A DNA stretch of 64,000 bases from Pseudomonas migulae NBRC 103157 (GCF_002091715.1 NZ_BDAG01000001.1:372001-436000); one strand, 5' to 3'. Numbered from the stretch's first letter, positions 33,930 through 44,659 are shown. Numbers and translations: made by a program. The notes: generated from the sequence alone by a model not told the origin.

Positions 33930-35135
33930 ATGATTCAGCTCGATTTTTACGGAACACTTGTGGCCGCCTCGTTAGTGCTGTTACTGGGGCGCGGGCTGGT
34001 TGCACGAGTTGGTTTTTTACGTGCCTACAATATCCCTGAGCCAGTAGCCGGTGGTCTTGTCGTCGCCCTGGTTCTCTTGGCGTTGCGGGGGCTGGATATT
34101 GAAGTCCGCTTTGATACTTCCCTGCAGACGCCCTTGATGCTGGCTTTTTTTGCCACCATTGGCTTGAGTGCAGATTTCGCAAGTCTGAAGAAGGGCGGAC
34201 GCGTAGTCGGGATTTTCCTGCTGGCGGTCATCGGGCTTTTGGTGGTTCAGAATGCCATGGGCATTGGGCTGGCGACGGCGTTGGGGCTTGATCCGTTGAT
34301 GGGCTTGTTGACGGGTTCGATTACATTGTCTGGCGGTCACGGTACAGGCGCTGCGTGGGGATCGACGTTCAGTGAAAAGTACGGTCTGGCTTCCGCCTCT
34401 GAACTCGCTCTGGCCTCTGCGACCTTTGGCTTGGTGCTGGGTGGTTTGATTGGTGGTCCGGTCGCTCGCTTGCTAATCAAACGCGTCCAGGCGCCCGGCC
34501 TTGAGCAAGACAAGCCGAGGCTGCCGAAGGGCTTTGAACAGCCCAACAAAGAGCGCTCGATCACGCCATTTTCGTTTATCGAGACACTCGCCCTGATCGC
34601 CGTCAGTCTGATGGCTGGCTCCCTCTTGAATGGCCAGCTTCACGGAACTGCACTTGAGCTGCCGACGTTCGTTTGCGTCTTGTTCGTGGGGGTGATTTTA
34701 CGGAACGGGCTTTCAGCGCTTGGCTTGTATCAGGTGTTTGAGCGTGAAGTTTCCGTGTTGGGGAATGTCAGCTTATCGCTGTTTCTGGCGATCGCCCTGA
34801 TGTCGCTCAAGCTGTGGGATCTGGCAGCTCTGGCTTTGCCGATCTTCATCATCCTGGCTGCGCAAGCGTTGGTCATGGCGCTATTCGCGATTTTCGTGAC
34901 CTTCAGAATGATGGGCAGCAACTACGACGCGGCGGTTCTGGCGGCAGGGCACTGCGGTTTCGGACTAGGTGCAACACCAACTGCCATTGCCAACATGCAA
35001 GCGGTGACACAACGTTACGGACCTTCGCAGATAGCGTTCCTGGTGGTGCCAATGGTGGGTGCTTTCTTCATCGACATCATTAATGTCGTCGTGATCAAGT
35101 TGTACCTTGCACTACCGTTTTTCGCAGCTGCTTGA
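33930..35135 (+). CDS. gltS: Sodium/glutamate symporter GltS
   Basis: A 401-residue inner-membrane carrier for Na+-coupled glutamate uptake, the same length as E. coli GltS. The N-terminus MIQLDFYGTLVAASLVLLLGR aligns with the E. coli start, which selects ATG 33930 over 33924 or 33831. It has about ten membrane helices. SGGHGTGAAWG (first half) and GHCGFGLGATPTAIANM (second half) are the two re-entrant loop motifs of the family. There is no good Shine-Dalgarno sequence, and the local GC and codon use are slightly lower than in neighbours, hinting at later acquisition. Confidence 0.93.
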   Translation: MIQLDFYGTLVAASLVLLLGRGLVARVGFLRAYNIPEPVAGGLVVALVLLALRGLDIEVRFDTSLQTPLMLAFFATIGLSADFASLKKGGRVVGIFLLAVIGLLVVQNAMGIGLATALGLDPLMGLLTGSITLSGGHGTGAAWGSTFSEKYGLASASELALASATFGLVLGGLIGGPVARLLIKRVQAPGLEQDKPRLPKGFEQPNKERSITPFSFIETLALIAVSLMAGSLLNGQLHGTALELPTFVCVLFVGVILRNGLSALGLYQVFEREVSVLGNVSLSLFLAIALMSLKLWDLAALALPIFIILAAQALVMALFAIFVTFRMMGSNYDAAVLAAGHCGFGLGATPTAIANMQAVTQRYGPSQIAFLVVPMVGAFFIDIINVVVIKLYLALPFFAAA

Positions 35136-35152
35136 GGGGATAGTCCATAAGA

Positions 35153-35184
35153 AAAATGCCCGTATCTTGCGATACGGGCATTTT
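35153..35184. terminator. Bidirectional terminator between gltS and crc
   Basis: AAAATGCCCGTATC pairs perfectly with GATACGGGCATTTT around a TTGC loop, with T/A runs on both sides. It serves the two convergent genes. Confidence 0.9.
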
Positions 35185-35204
35185 CTTTAACTGACCAGTA
35201 CAAA

Positions 35205-35984
35205 TTAAATGGTCAGCGTCCAGTCATAATCCACGATCAGCGGAGCATGCTGCGAGAACCGTGGCTGACGTGGCAAGCGCGCACTGCGTACAAAGCGGCG
35301 CAGGCCCGGGGTCAGTATCTGGTAATCGAAGCGCCAGCCCAGGTTGAGCATCTCAGCCTGTTCGTTGTCCGGCCACCAGCTGTACTGGTCACCTTCACGG
35401 CTCACTTCGCGCAGGGCATCGACATAACCCATGTTACCGACAATCTCGTCCATCCAGGCACGCTCAGGTGCCAGGAAGCCCGGGGATTGCTGGCTGTCGC
35501 GCCAGTTCTTGATATCCAGCTTCTGTTGCGCCACGTACAGCGAGCCACAGTAAATGTACTCGCGACGTTTGCGCCGCTGTTTATCCAGATAACGGGCGAA
35601 GTCGTCCATTAGCTTGAACTTCTGGTTCAAGTCTTCATCGCCGTTCTGCCCCGAAGGGAGCAGCAAGGTCGCGATGCTGACCTTGTCGAAATCGGCTTGC
35701 AGGTAGCGCCCGTAGCGGTCGGCTGTCTCGAAGCCGAGACCGCTGATGACTGCCTTCGGTTGCAGCCGCGAATACAAAGCCACGCCACCTTGGGCGGGAA
35801 CTTCGGCTTCGCAGGCATAAAGGAAGTAGCCATCCAGTTGGAAAGCTGGATCGTCCAGTTCAAAGGCGGAGGCGCGGGTGTCCTGCAGGCAGATGACGTC
35901 GGCATTCTGTGCTTGCAGCCAACTGAGCAAACCTCGCTCCACTGCAGCCTGAATACCATTGACGTTCACACTGATGATCCGCAT
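35205..35984 (-). CDS. crc: Catabolite repression control protein Crc
   Basis: 259 residues, exactly the usual Crc length. It has an exonuclease III/EEP fold (MRIISVNVNGIQAAVERGLLSWLQ, ADVICLQDTRA, YIYCGSLYVAQQKLDIKNW), but the active-site residues of the nuclease are altered, for example CGSLYVA where exonucleases have CGDFN. In Pseudomonas, Crc works with Hfq to block translation of catabolic mRNAs until the CrcZ RNA sequesters Hfq. It is divergent from pyrE, the normal Pseudomonas arrangement. Confidence 0.95.
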   Translation of the reverse strand: MRIISVNVNGIQAAVERGLLSWLQAQNADVICLQDTRASAFELDDPAFQLDGYFLYACEAEVPAQGGVALYSRLQPKAVISGLGFETADRYGRYLQADFDKVSIATLLLPSGQNGDEDLNQKFKLMDDFARYLDKQRRKRREYIYCGSLYVAQQKLDIKNWRDSQQSPGFLAPERAWMDEIVGNMGYVDALREVSREGDQYSWWPDNEQAEMLNLGWRFDYQILTPGLRRFVRSARLPRQPRFSQHAPLIVDYDWTLTI

Positions 35985-36066
35985 AAATGGCCCCAAAAAT
36001 CGCGTGCGTGTATGATACACGGCGTCAACCTAATTAGCTAAATCCGTGGTATTTGGGGTTTTTTTC

Positions 36067-36711
36067 ATGCAAGCGTATCAGCGCGATTTCATTCGTTTTG
36101 CCATCGATCGCGGCGTTTTGCGCTTCGGTGAGTTCACCCTGAAGTCCGGGCGCACCAGTCCATACTTCTTCAATGCCGGCCTGTTCAACTCGGGTTCCGC
36201 CCTGGCGCAGCTGGGTCGATTCTATGCGGCGGCCATCGTCGAAAGCGGCATTTCGTTCGACGTTCTGTTCGGCCCGGCCTACAAAGGCATTCCGTTGGCG
36301 GCGACGACAGCAGTGGCTTTGGCTGAACATCACAACCGTGATTTGCCATGGTGCTTCAACCGTAAAGAGGCCAAGGCCCATGGCGAAGGCGGCAGCCTGG
36401 TTGGCGCGCCATTGACCGGCGAAGTGCTGATCATCGATGACGTGATCACCGCTGGCACTGCGATCCGCGAAGTGATGCAGATTATCGCTTCCCAGGAAGG
36501 CGCCAAGGCGGCGGGCGTGCTGATCGCCCTGAACCGTCAAGAGCGTGGCAACGGCGAGTTGTCGGCGATCCAGGAAGTGGAGCGTGACTTCGGCATTCCG
36601 GTGATCAGCATTGTTTCGCTGAATCAGGTGCTGGAATTCCTGGCTGACGATCCGCAGCTCAAGCAACACCTGCCAGCCGTAGAAGCCTACCGCGCCCAAT
36701 TCGGCGTATGA
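36067..36711 (+). CDS. pyrE: Orotate phosphoribosyltransferase
   Basis: A 214-residue enzyme of pyrimidine synthesis (orotate + PRPP to OMP). The PRPP loop is [16 protein letters not shown]. The N-terminus [40 protein letters not shown] is typical. The start is ATG 36067 with TGGGG upstream. An in-frame GTG at 36046 is unlikely. Confidence 0.96.
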   Translation: MQAYQRDFIRFAIDRGVLRFGEFTLKSGRTSPYFFNAGLFNSGSALAQLGRFYAAAIVESGISFDVLFGPAYKGIPLAATTAVALAEHHNRDLPWCFNRKEAKAHGEGGSLVGAPLTGEVLIIDDVITAGTAIREVMQIIASQEGAKAAGVLIALNRQERGNGELSAIQEVERDFGIPVISIVSLNQVLEFLADDPQLKQHLPAVEAYRAQFGV

Positions 36712-36713
36712 CC

Positions 36714-36738
36714 CTGTAGGAGCCGGCTTGCTGGCGAT
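36714..36738. repeat. Single REP half-site (CCGGCTTGC type)
   Basis: CTGTAGGAGCCGGCTTGCTG directly after pyrE, without its inverted partner. Confidence 0.75.
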
Positions 36739-36781
36739 CAATGCCACACGGCATGTCAGGCACAACGAGTTGCGTATAAAT

Positions 36782-36820
36782 AAAAAAGCCCCGTCCGGAT
36801 CATCCGGGCGGGGCTTTTTT
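36782..36820 (+). terminator. pyrE terminator
   Basis: AAAAAAGCCCCG, then CCGGAT and its inverse, then CGGGGCTTTTTT: a long strong hairpin with a T run. Confidence 0.9.
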
Positions 36821-36971
36821 ATTTCTGACGCCTGTTCACCGAGGCAGGCAAGTTGACGTAAAAGAGCGTCATGAATGCACTCGTCAGCGGCAGGGCGCAG
36901 CCGAACAATACGTTCCGTACGGTTTTGCGGCTGCGTTTCCTGGCCAGTACGCCTGACTTTTTCCCCCGTGG

Positions 36972-37184
36972 TTACTTGGAAGGCTCGTTCGGGTACGGAT
37001 CTTCGACGGCGTCACCTTGGCCTGTCAGGATTTTCCAGCCATTGAGGGTGTGGGTGTCTGGTTTGAAGTCCGGGCACGGCGGAAGTGAAGTCTTCGACTG
37101 ATTGGTGTATTCGCGTCCGCAGTCTGCGCACTCGTAAGTGCCTGCTGATACATCGCTGCCGTAGGGGACGTGGTCTTTTTGCAT
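36972..37184 (-). CDS. Small zinc-ribbon-like protein
   Basis: A 70-residue protein with a CxxC knuckle in TYECADCGREYTNQSK and a further Cys in PPCPDFKPDTHTL, suggesting a zinc ribbon. GGAG nine bases before ATG 37184 supports that start, rather than the longer frame from 37208. Function is unknown. The ~150 bases between it and the pyrE terminator hold no clear gene. Confidence 0.6.
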   Translation of the reverse strand: MQKDHVPYGSDVSAGTYECADCGREYTNQSKTSLPPCPDFKPDTHTLNGWKILTGQGDAVEDPYPNEPSK

Positions 37185-37287
37185 GGGGATGATCTCCAGT
37201 GGATTCACGGAAGATCCTAAGCGGATGGATGCTGGCGGGATGTCGGAAGTTTCGCTTAATCAGGTCAGGCATTTCCTTCGCGCATAA

Positions 37288-37361
37288 AAAAGATCGCAGG
37301 CTTCGTCAGCTCCTACGGAATATTCTTACATCCGTAGGTGCTGCTGAAGGCTGCGATCTTT
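37288..37361. repeat. Imperfect inverted repeat (GATCGCAG type)
   Basis: AAAGATCGCAGGCTTCGTCA and an inverse ending GGCTGCGATCTTT lie around a short centre, next to the argB 3' end. It may double as an argB terminator. It is related to the perfect repeat at 39921-40007. Confidence 0.75.
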
Positions 37362-37373
37362 GACGTTCTTGAA

Positions 37374-38279
<906 letters not shown>

Positions 38280-38296
38280 TCAGGGCTCCGGGTGAA

Positions 38297-39694
38297 TCAG
38301 AACGGTAGTTGGAGATCAGGTGCAACACGTTTCAACTGGACTTTGAAAACGTCCTTGATGCGCTGCAATTCAGCCTCGTCATCGGCCTCGAAGCGCAGCA
38401 CCAGCACCGGTGTGGTGTTGGACGCGCGCACCAGGCCCCAGCCTTTGGCATAGTCGACTCGCACGCCGTCGATGGTGGTCAGGTCGGCGCCTTCGCCCCA
38501 CTTCGCGTCGTGCAATGCATCAATGATGCTGAATTTGCTCTCTTCGGTCACATGGATATTGATTTCCGGCGTAGAAATATCATTCGGGAAGGTCGCAAAC
38601 AGCTCTTCCGCGGTGGATTTTTCCTTGCTGAGGATTTCCAGCAGCCGTGCGGCGCTGTAAATGCCATCGTCGAAACCGAACCAGCGTTCCTTGAAGAAAA
38701 TGTGCCCACTCATTTCGCCGGCCAACAGCGCGCCGGTCTGTTTCATTTTCTTTTTGATCAGCGAGTGACCGGTCTTCCACATTAACGGGCGACCGCCGTA
38801 TTCCTTGATCAGCGGTGTCAGGCGACGGGTGCATTTGACGTCGAAGATGATTTCCGCGTCCGGGTTGCGCGCCACCACGTCACGGGCGAACAGCATCAGC
38901 AGGCGGTCCGGATAGACGATGCTGCCGGTGTTGGTCACCACGCCAACGCGGTCGCCGTCGCCGTCAAAGGCCAGGCCGATGTCGGCGTTGGTTTCCTTGA
39001 CCTTGGCGATCAGGTCGACAAGGTTTTCAGGCTTGCCCGGGTCCGGGTGGTGGTTCGGGAAGTTGCCGTCGACGTCGCAGAACAGCGGGATGACTTCGCA
39101 GTTCAGCGCTTCGATCAGTTGTGGGGCGATCACGCCGGCCGCGCCGTTGCCGCAGTCGACCACGACTTTGAGGCGACGAGCGAGTTTGATGTCCTGGACG
39201 ATTTCTGTGTTGTAGCGGTCAAGGATTTCTACTTTGGTGATGCTGCCCTTGCCACTGCTCAGGTCGTTGGTCTTGAGGCGGTCGTGCAAGGCCTGGATTT
39301 GTTCGTTGGCCAAGGTATCGCCGGCGATGACGATCTTGAAACCGTTGTAGTTCGACGGGTTGTGGCTGCCGGTCAGCATCACGCCCGATTTGCCGGCCAG
39401 TACGTTCGCGGCGTAATACAGCGCCGGCGTTGGCACCAGGCCCACATCACTGACATGGCAACCGGCGTCGGCCAAGCCTTTGATCAGTTGCTCGACCAGC
39501 TCCGGGCCGGACAGGCGGCCGTCGCGGCCAACAGAGACGTTGGGTTCGTCCTGGGCCAGGCTTTGGGCGCCGATGGCGCGACCGAGCCAGTAAGCGGTCT
39601 CAGCGTTCAGAAATTCCGGGACGGTACCGCGAATGTCATAGGCGCGGAAAATGCTGTCGGGAAACGTGGGTGCGACTTGGGCTGGGGTGTTCAT
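38297..39694 (-). CDS. algC: Phosphomannomutase/phosphoglucomutase AlgC
   Basis: A 465-residue enzyme that interconverts mannose- and glucose-1/6-phosphates for alginate, LPS and rhamnolipid precursors. The active serine is in MLTGSHNPSNYNG, the metal loop is AFDGDGDRVGVV, and sugar specificity lies in GEMSGHIFF. It is the standard short form without the long N-terminal extension found in some fluorescent pseudomonads. Confidence 0.96.
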   Translation of the reverse strand: MNTPAQVAPTFPDSIFRAYDIRGTVPEFLNAETAYWLGRAIGAQSLAQDEPNVSVGRDGRLSGPELVEQLIKGLADAGCHVSDVGLVPTPALYYAANVLAGKSGVMLTGSHNPSNYNGFKIVIAGDTLANEQIQALHDRLKTNDLSSGKGSITKVEILDRYNTEIVQDIKLARRLKVVVDCGNGAAGVIAPQLIEALNCEVIPLFCDVDGNFPNHHPDPGKPENLVDLIAKVKETNADIGLAFDGDGDRVGVVTNTGSIVYPDRLLMLFARDVVARNPDAEIIFDVKCTRRLTPLIKEYGGRPLMWKTGHSLIKKKMKQTGALLAGEMSGHIFFKERWFGFDDGIYSAARLLEILSKEKSTAEELFATFPNDISTPEINIHVTEESKFSIIDALHDAKWGEGADLTTIDGVRVDYAKGWGLVRASNTTPVLVLRFEADDEAELQRIKDVFKVQLKRVAPDLQLPF

Positions 39695-40021
39695 CTGTAG
39701 GAATGCTCCATCTCGAAAGTGGCTGGACCTGCACGCGAAGAACGCTTCGGCGGGTTCGAACTGAAGGGTATGACGGCGTTTTCCACAGAGAGTTCGTGGT
39801 GCGAAAAGGCCATGACACCGGTTTCACTTAGCATTTGACGGGCCAATGCCTTGTTTTCCAGTAGTAAACCTTCCAGATGACGGCTGTGCAATTTGTCGCG
39901 AGAGCGCTTGGCTCCCGCTTTCCCTGCAGGAGCTGCCGAAGGCTGCGATCTTTTGATTTTCGATTCCAAGATCAAAAGATCGCAGCCTTCGGCAGCTCCT
40001 GCAGGGAGGACATCTATCGGA
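39695..40021. other. Gap between dut and algC
   Basis: About 325 bases. Half is the inverted repeat at 39921-40007. On the minus strand a frame of roughly 75 codons (KLHSRHLEGLLLENKALARQMLSETGVMAFSHHELSVE...) stays open up to the algC start and looks mildly protein-like, but it has no clear start or ribosome site. It may be a decayed N-terminal piece or chance. Confidence 0.4.
39921..40007. repeat. Perfect 37-base inverted repeat
   Basis: The arms 39921-39957 and 39971-40007 are exact inverses (beginning TCCCTGCAGGAGCTGCCGAA) around a 13-base centre. This is a third repeat type in the window, with the GATCGCAGCCTTCGGCAGCT core. Confidence 0.92.
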
Positions 40022-40477
40022 TCAATGGCTGCCGGAGTGGCCGAAACCGCCCGTGCCGCGTTGGGTTTCAACGAATTCTTCGACCATCTCGAAGTGCGCT
40101 TGAACCACGGGAACCAAAATCAGTTGGGCCAAACGCTCGCCGACCACCATGTTGAAATCGGTCTGGCCACGGTTCCAGCACGACACCATCAGCGGACCCT
40201 GGTAATCGGAGTCGATCAGGCCGACCAGGTTGCCCAGCACGATGCCGTGCTTATGACCCAGGCCGGAGCGCGGCAGAATCAGCGCGGCCAAACCTGGATC
40301 GCCGATGTAAACGGACAGACCGGTCGGGATCAGCACGGTTTCACCCGGCTTGATCACGGTGTCTTTTTCCAGCATGGCGCGCAGGTCGAGGCCGGCGGAG
40401 CCTGGCGTGGCGTACTGCGGCAGCGGAAATTCGGTACCGATGCGGGGGTCGAGGATCTTGGCTTGCAAAGCGTGCAT
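40022..40477 (-). CDS. dut: Deoxyuridine triphosphatase
   Basis: A 151-residue dUTPase (dUTP to dUMP + PPi). Motifs are [29 protein letters not shown], and the C-terminal [10 protein letters not shown] that closes over the substrate. The start is at 40477. It lies 5 bases after coaBC in the same direction. Confidence 0.96.
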   Translation of the reverse strand: MHALQAKILDPRIGTEFPLPQYATPGSAGLDLRAMLEKDTVIKPGETVLIPTGLSVYIGDPGLAALILPRSGLGHKHGIVLGNLVGLIDSDYQGPLMVSCWNRGQTDFNMVVGERLAQLILVPVVQAHFEMVEEFVETQRGTGGFGHSGSH

Positions 40478-40482
40478 GTAAA

Positions 40483-41691
40483 TTAAACCTGGTTCAGACG
40501 TTCGGCGATAAAAGTGATCAGCTGGCGAGCAATCTTGCTCTTGCTGGTCTGGGCGAAAAGTGTGGCGTGTAGCTCGCGATCGATCACGCTGCAGGCGTTT
40601 TCTTCGCTGTTGAAGCCAATGCTCGGGTTGGCGACGTCGTTGGCGACGATCAAATCGAGGTTCTTGTCTTTCAACTTGCGCGCAGCGTAGTCGAGCAGGT
40701 GTTCGGTTTCGGCGGCGAAACCGACACTGAACGGACGGTCGGGGCGTGTGGCAATGGTGGCCAGGATGTCTGGGTTGCGCACCATTTGTAGCAACAAGCC
40801 GTCGCCGTTCGTAGGGTCTTTCTTGAGTTTCTGTGGGGCAACGACTTCCGGGCGGTAGTCCGCGACCGCTGCGGAGGCAATGAACAGGTCGCAAGGGATC
40901 GCGGCTTCGCAGGCAGCCAGCATGTCGCGGGCGCTGACCACGTCGATGCGCGTGACGCGATCCGGGGTCGGCAGGTGCACCGGGCCGGTGATCAGGGTGA
41001 CACGGGCGCCGGCTTCAACCGCCGCTTCGGCCAGGGCAAAGCCCATTTTTCCGGAGCTGTGGTTGGTGATGTAGCGCACCGGGTCGATGTTTTCCTGGGT
41101 CGGGCCGGCGGTGATCAGCACGTGTTTGCCGGTCAGTGCCTTACGCTGGAAGCAGTCTGCCGCGCACTGGGCCAGTTCGACGGCTTCGAGCATGCGGCCC
41201 AGGCCAACGTCACCGCAGGCCTGGCTGCCGGAGGCCGGGCCAAAGGCTTTGATGCCGCGGCTTTCAAGGGTTTGCAGGTTGGCTTGGGTCGCCGGATCGC
41301 GCCACATGGCCTGGTTCATTGCCGGGGCAACGGCAACCACGGCGTCGGTGGCCAGCACCAGCGTGGTCAGCAGATCGTCGGCAATGCCTTGGGCCAGACG
41401 AGCGATCAGGTCCGCAGTGGCGGGGGCGATCAGCACCATGTCGGCCCACTTGGCCAGTTCGATGTGGCCCATTGCGGCTTCGGCTGCCGGGTCCAGCAGG
41501 TCCAGATGAACCGGGTGGCCGGACAACGCCTGCATGGTCAGCGGGGTGATGAACTCTGCGCCGCCACGGGTCATGACCACGCGCACTTCGGCGCCCTGGT
41601 CGATCAGGCGGCGAACCAGATCGGCGCTCTTGTAGGCAGCAATGCCGCCGCCGACGCCCAGAACGATGCGTTTCCGATACAGCCGCTGCAT
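40483..41691 (-). CDS. coaBC: Bifunctional phosphopantothenoylcysteine decarboxylase/synthetase
   Basis: A 402-residue coenzyme A enzyme. The N-terminal flavoprotein decarboxylase has [16 protein letters not shown], the active His in SGHPVH, and APAMNQAMW. The C-terminal CTP-dependent synthetase has [27 protein letters not shown] and the [12 protein letters not shown] loop. The start at 41691 is preceded by AGGC. It is divergent from radC. Confidence 0.96.
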   Translation of the reverse strand: MQRLYRKRIVLGVGGGIAAYKSADLVRRLIDQGAEVRVVMTRGGAEFITPLTMQALSGHPVHLDLLDPAAEAAMGHIELAKWADMVLIAPATADLIARLAQGIADDLLTTLVLATDAVVAVAPAMNQAMWRDPATQANLQTLESRGIKAFGPASGSQACGDVGLGRMLEAVELAQCAADCFQRKALTGKHVLITAGPTQENIDPVRYITNHSSGKMGFALAEAAVEAGARVTLITGPVHLPTPDRVTRIDVVSARDMLAACEAAIPCDLFIASAAVADYRPEVVAPQKLKKDPTNGDGLLLQMVRNPDILATIATRPDRPFSVGFAAETEHLLDYAARKLKDKNLDLIVANDVANPSIGFNSEENACSVIDRELHATLFAQTSKSKIARQLITFIAERLNQV

Positions 41692-41827
41692 AGGTCTGCC
41701 TTTCATTTCGTTGATGACTGCGTAGCGAACCCCCCTCCCCAGGAGTGAAATCGCCCGCAAAAAAGATGGGCTACGATATCACAGCGACCGCTACGGAACA
41801 GCGGCGCCCACAGACCAGGGAGGTGTT

Positions 41828-42502
41828 ATGAGTATTCGGGATTGGCCGGCGGCCGAGCGGCCGCGGGAGAGGTTATTGGAGTTGGGCTCGGCCAGCCTTT
41901 CGGACGCAGAGCTGCTGGCGATATTTTTACGCACCGGGGTGGCCGGCAAAAGTGCGGTGGATCTGGCGCGGCATTTATTGAGTCAATTTGGCAGCCTGCG
42001 CTCGCTGCTGGAAGCCGATCAAGCAACATTCAGCAGGCAATTAGGGCTCGGCCCGGCGAAATTCGCTCAGTTGCAGGCGGTGTTGGAAATGGCCCGTCGG
42101 CATCTGGCTGAACGCTTGCGCCACAGTTCAGTGTTGGAGAATCCGCTGGTTGTGCGTGATTACCTCAAGTCGATGCTGCGACACGAGCCTCATGAGGTAT
42201 TTGGCTGCCTGTTTCTGGACTCGAAGCATCGAGTTCTGGCGTTTGAATCACTGTTTCGTGGATCTATCGACTGCACCAGCGTTTATCCGCGTCAGGTGGT
42301 CAAGCGCGCTTTGGCCCATAACGCCGCAGCTTTGATCCTTTGCCATAATCATCCGTCAGGCAATCCCGACCCCAGCCAAGCTGATCGAAAATTGACCAAA
42401 CGCCTCCAGGATGCGCTGGACCTGATCGATGTGCGAATACTCGACCACTTCATCATCGGCGACGGAGATCCGCTGTCGATGGCTGAATATGGGTGGATGT
42501 GA
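41828..42502 (+). CDS. radC: RadC-family JAMM/MPN+ protein
   Basis: A 224-residue protein with an N-terminal helix-hairpin-helix region ([21 protein letters not shown]) and a C-terminal JAMM metalloprotease-like motif [18 protein letters not shown]. The historical DNA repair role is disputed and the function is unknown. GGGAGG lies upstream of the ATG. Confidence 0.93.
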   Translation: MSIRDWPAAERPRERLLELGSASLSDAELLAIFLRTGVAGKSAVDLARHLLSQFGSLRSLLEADQATFSRQLGLGPAKFAQLQAVLEMARRHLAERLRHSSVLENPLVVRDYLKSMLRHEPHEVFGCLFLDSKHRVLAFESLFRGSIDCTSVYPRQVVKRALAHNAAALILCHNHPSGNPDPSQADRKLTKRLQDALDLIDVRILDHFIIGDGDPLSMAEYGWM

Positions 42503-42519
42503 CGGGATAAACGCTCACT

Positions 42520-42608
42520 CTGTAGGAGCCGGCTTGCTGGCGATCCGGACAACGCGGTGTGGCTGATTAACCGCGGTGACGCCATCGCCAGCAAGCCGGC
42601 TCCTACAG
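42520..42608. repeat. REPIN-like inverted pair (CCGGCTTGC type)
   Basis: The 25-base arms at 42520-42544 and 42584-42608 are exact inverses. It lies between the convergent radC and substrate-binding protein genes. Confidence 0.92.
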
Positions 42609-42626
42609 GGTTTTGTGGTGAGGCAG

Positions 42627-44213
42627 CTACTTGAGGTTGACCTTGGAATAGTCCTGACGACCGAAGGGGCTCACCGCGTAGCCCTCGACTTCTTTGCGCA
42701 TCAGCGCGAAGGCGGTCGGGTGGGCCAGCGGCAACCACAGCGCCTGCTGCTGAATCTGCGCCTGAGCCTGTTCATAAAGCTTGGTGCGTACACCCTGCTC
42801 GGACGTGGTCTTGCCGGCGCTGATCAGCTTGTCCAGATCCTGGTTGCAGTAACGGGCGAAGTTGGTGCCCGGCTTGACCGCGGCACAGGAAAACTGCGGT
42901 GTGAGGAAGTTGTCCGGATCGCCATTGTCGCCGGCCCAGCCCATGAACAGCAGGTCATGTTCACCGGCCTTGGCGCGACGGATCACTTCGCCCCATTCGA
43001 TCACGCGTATCTCGGCTTGAATGCCGATCTCTGCGAGATCCGATTGCAGCATCTGCGCGCCGAGGCTTGGATTCGGGTTCAGCAGGCTGCCGGTAGGACG
43101 GGTCCAGATAGTGGTCTGGAAACCGTCCTTGAGTCCGGCTTTAGCCATGAGTGCCTTGGCCTTTTCAACGTCGTACGTATAACCGGGCAAGCCTTTGGCG
43201 TAACTCCAGGTATTAGGCGGGTATGGGCCGTTGGCAGGTTCGGCGGTGTCTTCGAACACGGCTTTGACATAGCTGGCCTTGTCAAACGCGAGATTGATGG
43301 CTTGCCGCACCTCAGGCTTGTCCAGCGGTGGATGCTGGCTGTTGATGGCGACGAACGCAGTCATGAACGCGTCGGTCTTTTCCACTTTCAACGTCGGTTC
43401 TTTCAGTGCGGCTTGTACGTCCAGTGGCTTGGGCGACAGAGCGATCTGACACTCGTTGCGGCGCAGTTTCTGCAAGCGCACGTTGGCGTCCGGGGTGATG
43501 GCGAAGATCAGCGGGTCCACCGAAGGCTTGCCGCGGAAGTAGTCCGGGTTGGCCTTGTAGCGAATCGAAGCGTCTTTCTGGAATCGCGTGAACACAAAGG
43601 GCCCGGTACCGATCGGCTGGCTGTTGAGCTTCTCCGGGGTGCCGGCCTTCAGCAGTTTGTCGGTGTATTCGGCGGAGTAGATCGAGGCGAAGCCCATGCT
43701 CAGGGTCGGCAGGAACGTCGAGTCCGGGTGATCGAGGGTGAAGCGCACGGTCAGCGGGTCGAGCGCGTCGATCTTCTTGATCAGCGCCGGCAACTGCATC
43801 GATTGCGCGTGCGGGAAGCCGCTCTGCGCCACTTTGTGCCAAGGGTTGGCCGGGTCGAGCATGCGGTCGAAGCTGAATTTCACGTCTTCGGCGGTCAGGT
43901 TGCGCGTCGGGCTGAAATATTCGGTGTGGTGAAATTTCACCTGCGGATGCAGCTTGAACACGTAGGTCAGGCCGTCAGGGGTGACTTCCCAGCTGTCCGC
44001 GAGGCCGGCGACCACTTTGCCGCTGGCCGTGTCGAAGTCCACCAAACGGTTCATCAGCACGTCGGCCGAGGCGTTGGTGGTGGTCAGCGAGTTGTATTGC
44101 ACCACGTCGAACCCTTCCGGGCTGGCCTCGGTGCAGACGCTCAGGGCGGCAGCATGGGCGAGCGGGCTCAGTAGAAGCGGGGCGAGCAACAGCGGTAGGG
44201 CAGCGAGGCGCAT
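42627..44213 (-). CDS. Periplasmic dipeptide/oligopeptide-binding protein (SBP family 5)
   Basis: A 528-residue ABC-transporter binding protein, DppA-like: signal peptide (LPLLLAPLLLSPLAHAAA), then ALSVCTEASPEGFDVVQYNS, DVKFSFDRMLDPANPWH, PIGTGPFVFTRFQKDASIRYKANPDY and GWAGDNGDPDNFLTPQFSC. No permease or ATPase genes adjoin, so it must feed a transporter encoded elsewhere. AAAGGA precedes the ATG. Confidence 0.92.
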   Translation of the reverse strand: MRLAALPLLLAPLLLSPLAHAAALSVCTEASPEGFDVVQYNSLTTTNASADVLMNRLVDFDTASGKVVAGLADSWEVTPDGLTYVFKLHPQVKFHHTEYFSPTRNLTAEDVKFSFDRMLDPANPWHKVAQSGFPHAQSMQLPALIKKIDALDPLTVRFTLDHPDSTFLPTLSMGFASIYSAEYTDKLLKAGTPEKLNSQPIGTGPFVFTRFQKDASIRYKANPDYFRGKPSVDPLIFAITPDANVRLQKLRRNECQIALSPKPLDVQAALKEPTLKVEKTDAFMTAFVAINSQHPPLDKPEVRQAINLAFDKASYVKAVFEDTAEPANGPYPPNTWSYAKGLPGYTYDVEKAKALMAKAGLKDGFQTTIWTRPTGSLLNPNPSLGAQMLQSDLAEIGIQAEIRVIEWGEVIRRAKAGEHDLLFMGWAGDNGDPDNFLTPQFSCAAVKPGTNFARYCNQDLDKLISAGKTTSEQGVRTKLYEQAQAQIQQQALWLPLAHPTAFALMRKEVEGYAVSPFGRQDYSKVNLK

Positions 44214-44482
44214 GGTCGGATTCCTTTACAGAACGAAGGCCCATCTGCAAGTGCAGTCTGGAAAAGGCTTACCCTAGTGGGCTCTTTTGCAAATGACTAT
44301 CCCCTTTTTCAATTTAAGAGGACTATGTGCGATCGTTTTCGGTGAACGCTGCCTGCGGAAAACCCTGAATTGGCCGGTTGGCCGATTTTCTGCGACGAGT
44401 GGTCTTTATCGACGATAGCCTTTATCCAAGGCACTCGGAGCCAGAAAAGCAGGGTTTTTATCAAGCCTGTGCACACGGAATG

Positions 44483-44511
44483 TTGTTGCTCTCTAGTCTT
44501 TCTGGTATAAA
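44483..44511 (+). promoter_or_regulatory. rpmBp: Sigma-70 promoter of rpmB-rpmG
   Basis: TTGTTG (44483-44488), a 17-base spacer and TATAAA (44506-44511). The predicted transcript starts near 44518, giving a leader of about 140 bases. Confidence 0.75.
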
Positions 44512-44517
44512 GCAGCG

Positions 44518-44659
44518 CTCTTTTCTAGGGGCCCGGTTCCTTCACTGTAGGTGTAGCCGGTAAGACCTCTAAAGAAACGCGGCGCCTGGCGCCAAATGAC
44601 TGAGAGATTAAGCGGCCAACCCATGCCGGGTTGGGCATGTGGTTTTAGAGGGCTGAGGC
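44518..44659 (+). promoter_or_regulatory. rpmB leader with alternative hairpins
   Basis: A GC palindrome (GGCGCCTGGCGCC, 44581-44593) precedes two mutually exclusive stems. CCAACCC/GGGTTGG is at 44616-44634 and CATGCC/GGCATG is at 44622-44639. The second lies about 20 bases before the start codon. This layout could support autoregulation by L28 or L33. Confidence 0.5.

Noticed and set aside
36871..37101. 76-codon frame on the plus strand after pyrE
   Set aside because: It overlaps the zinc-ribbon gene on the other strand, has a weak ribosome site and no recognisable fold.
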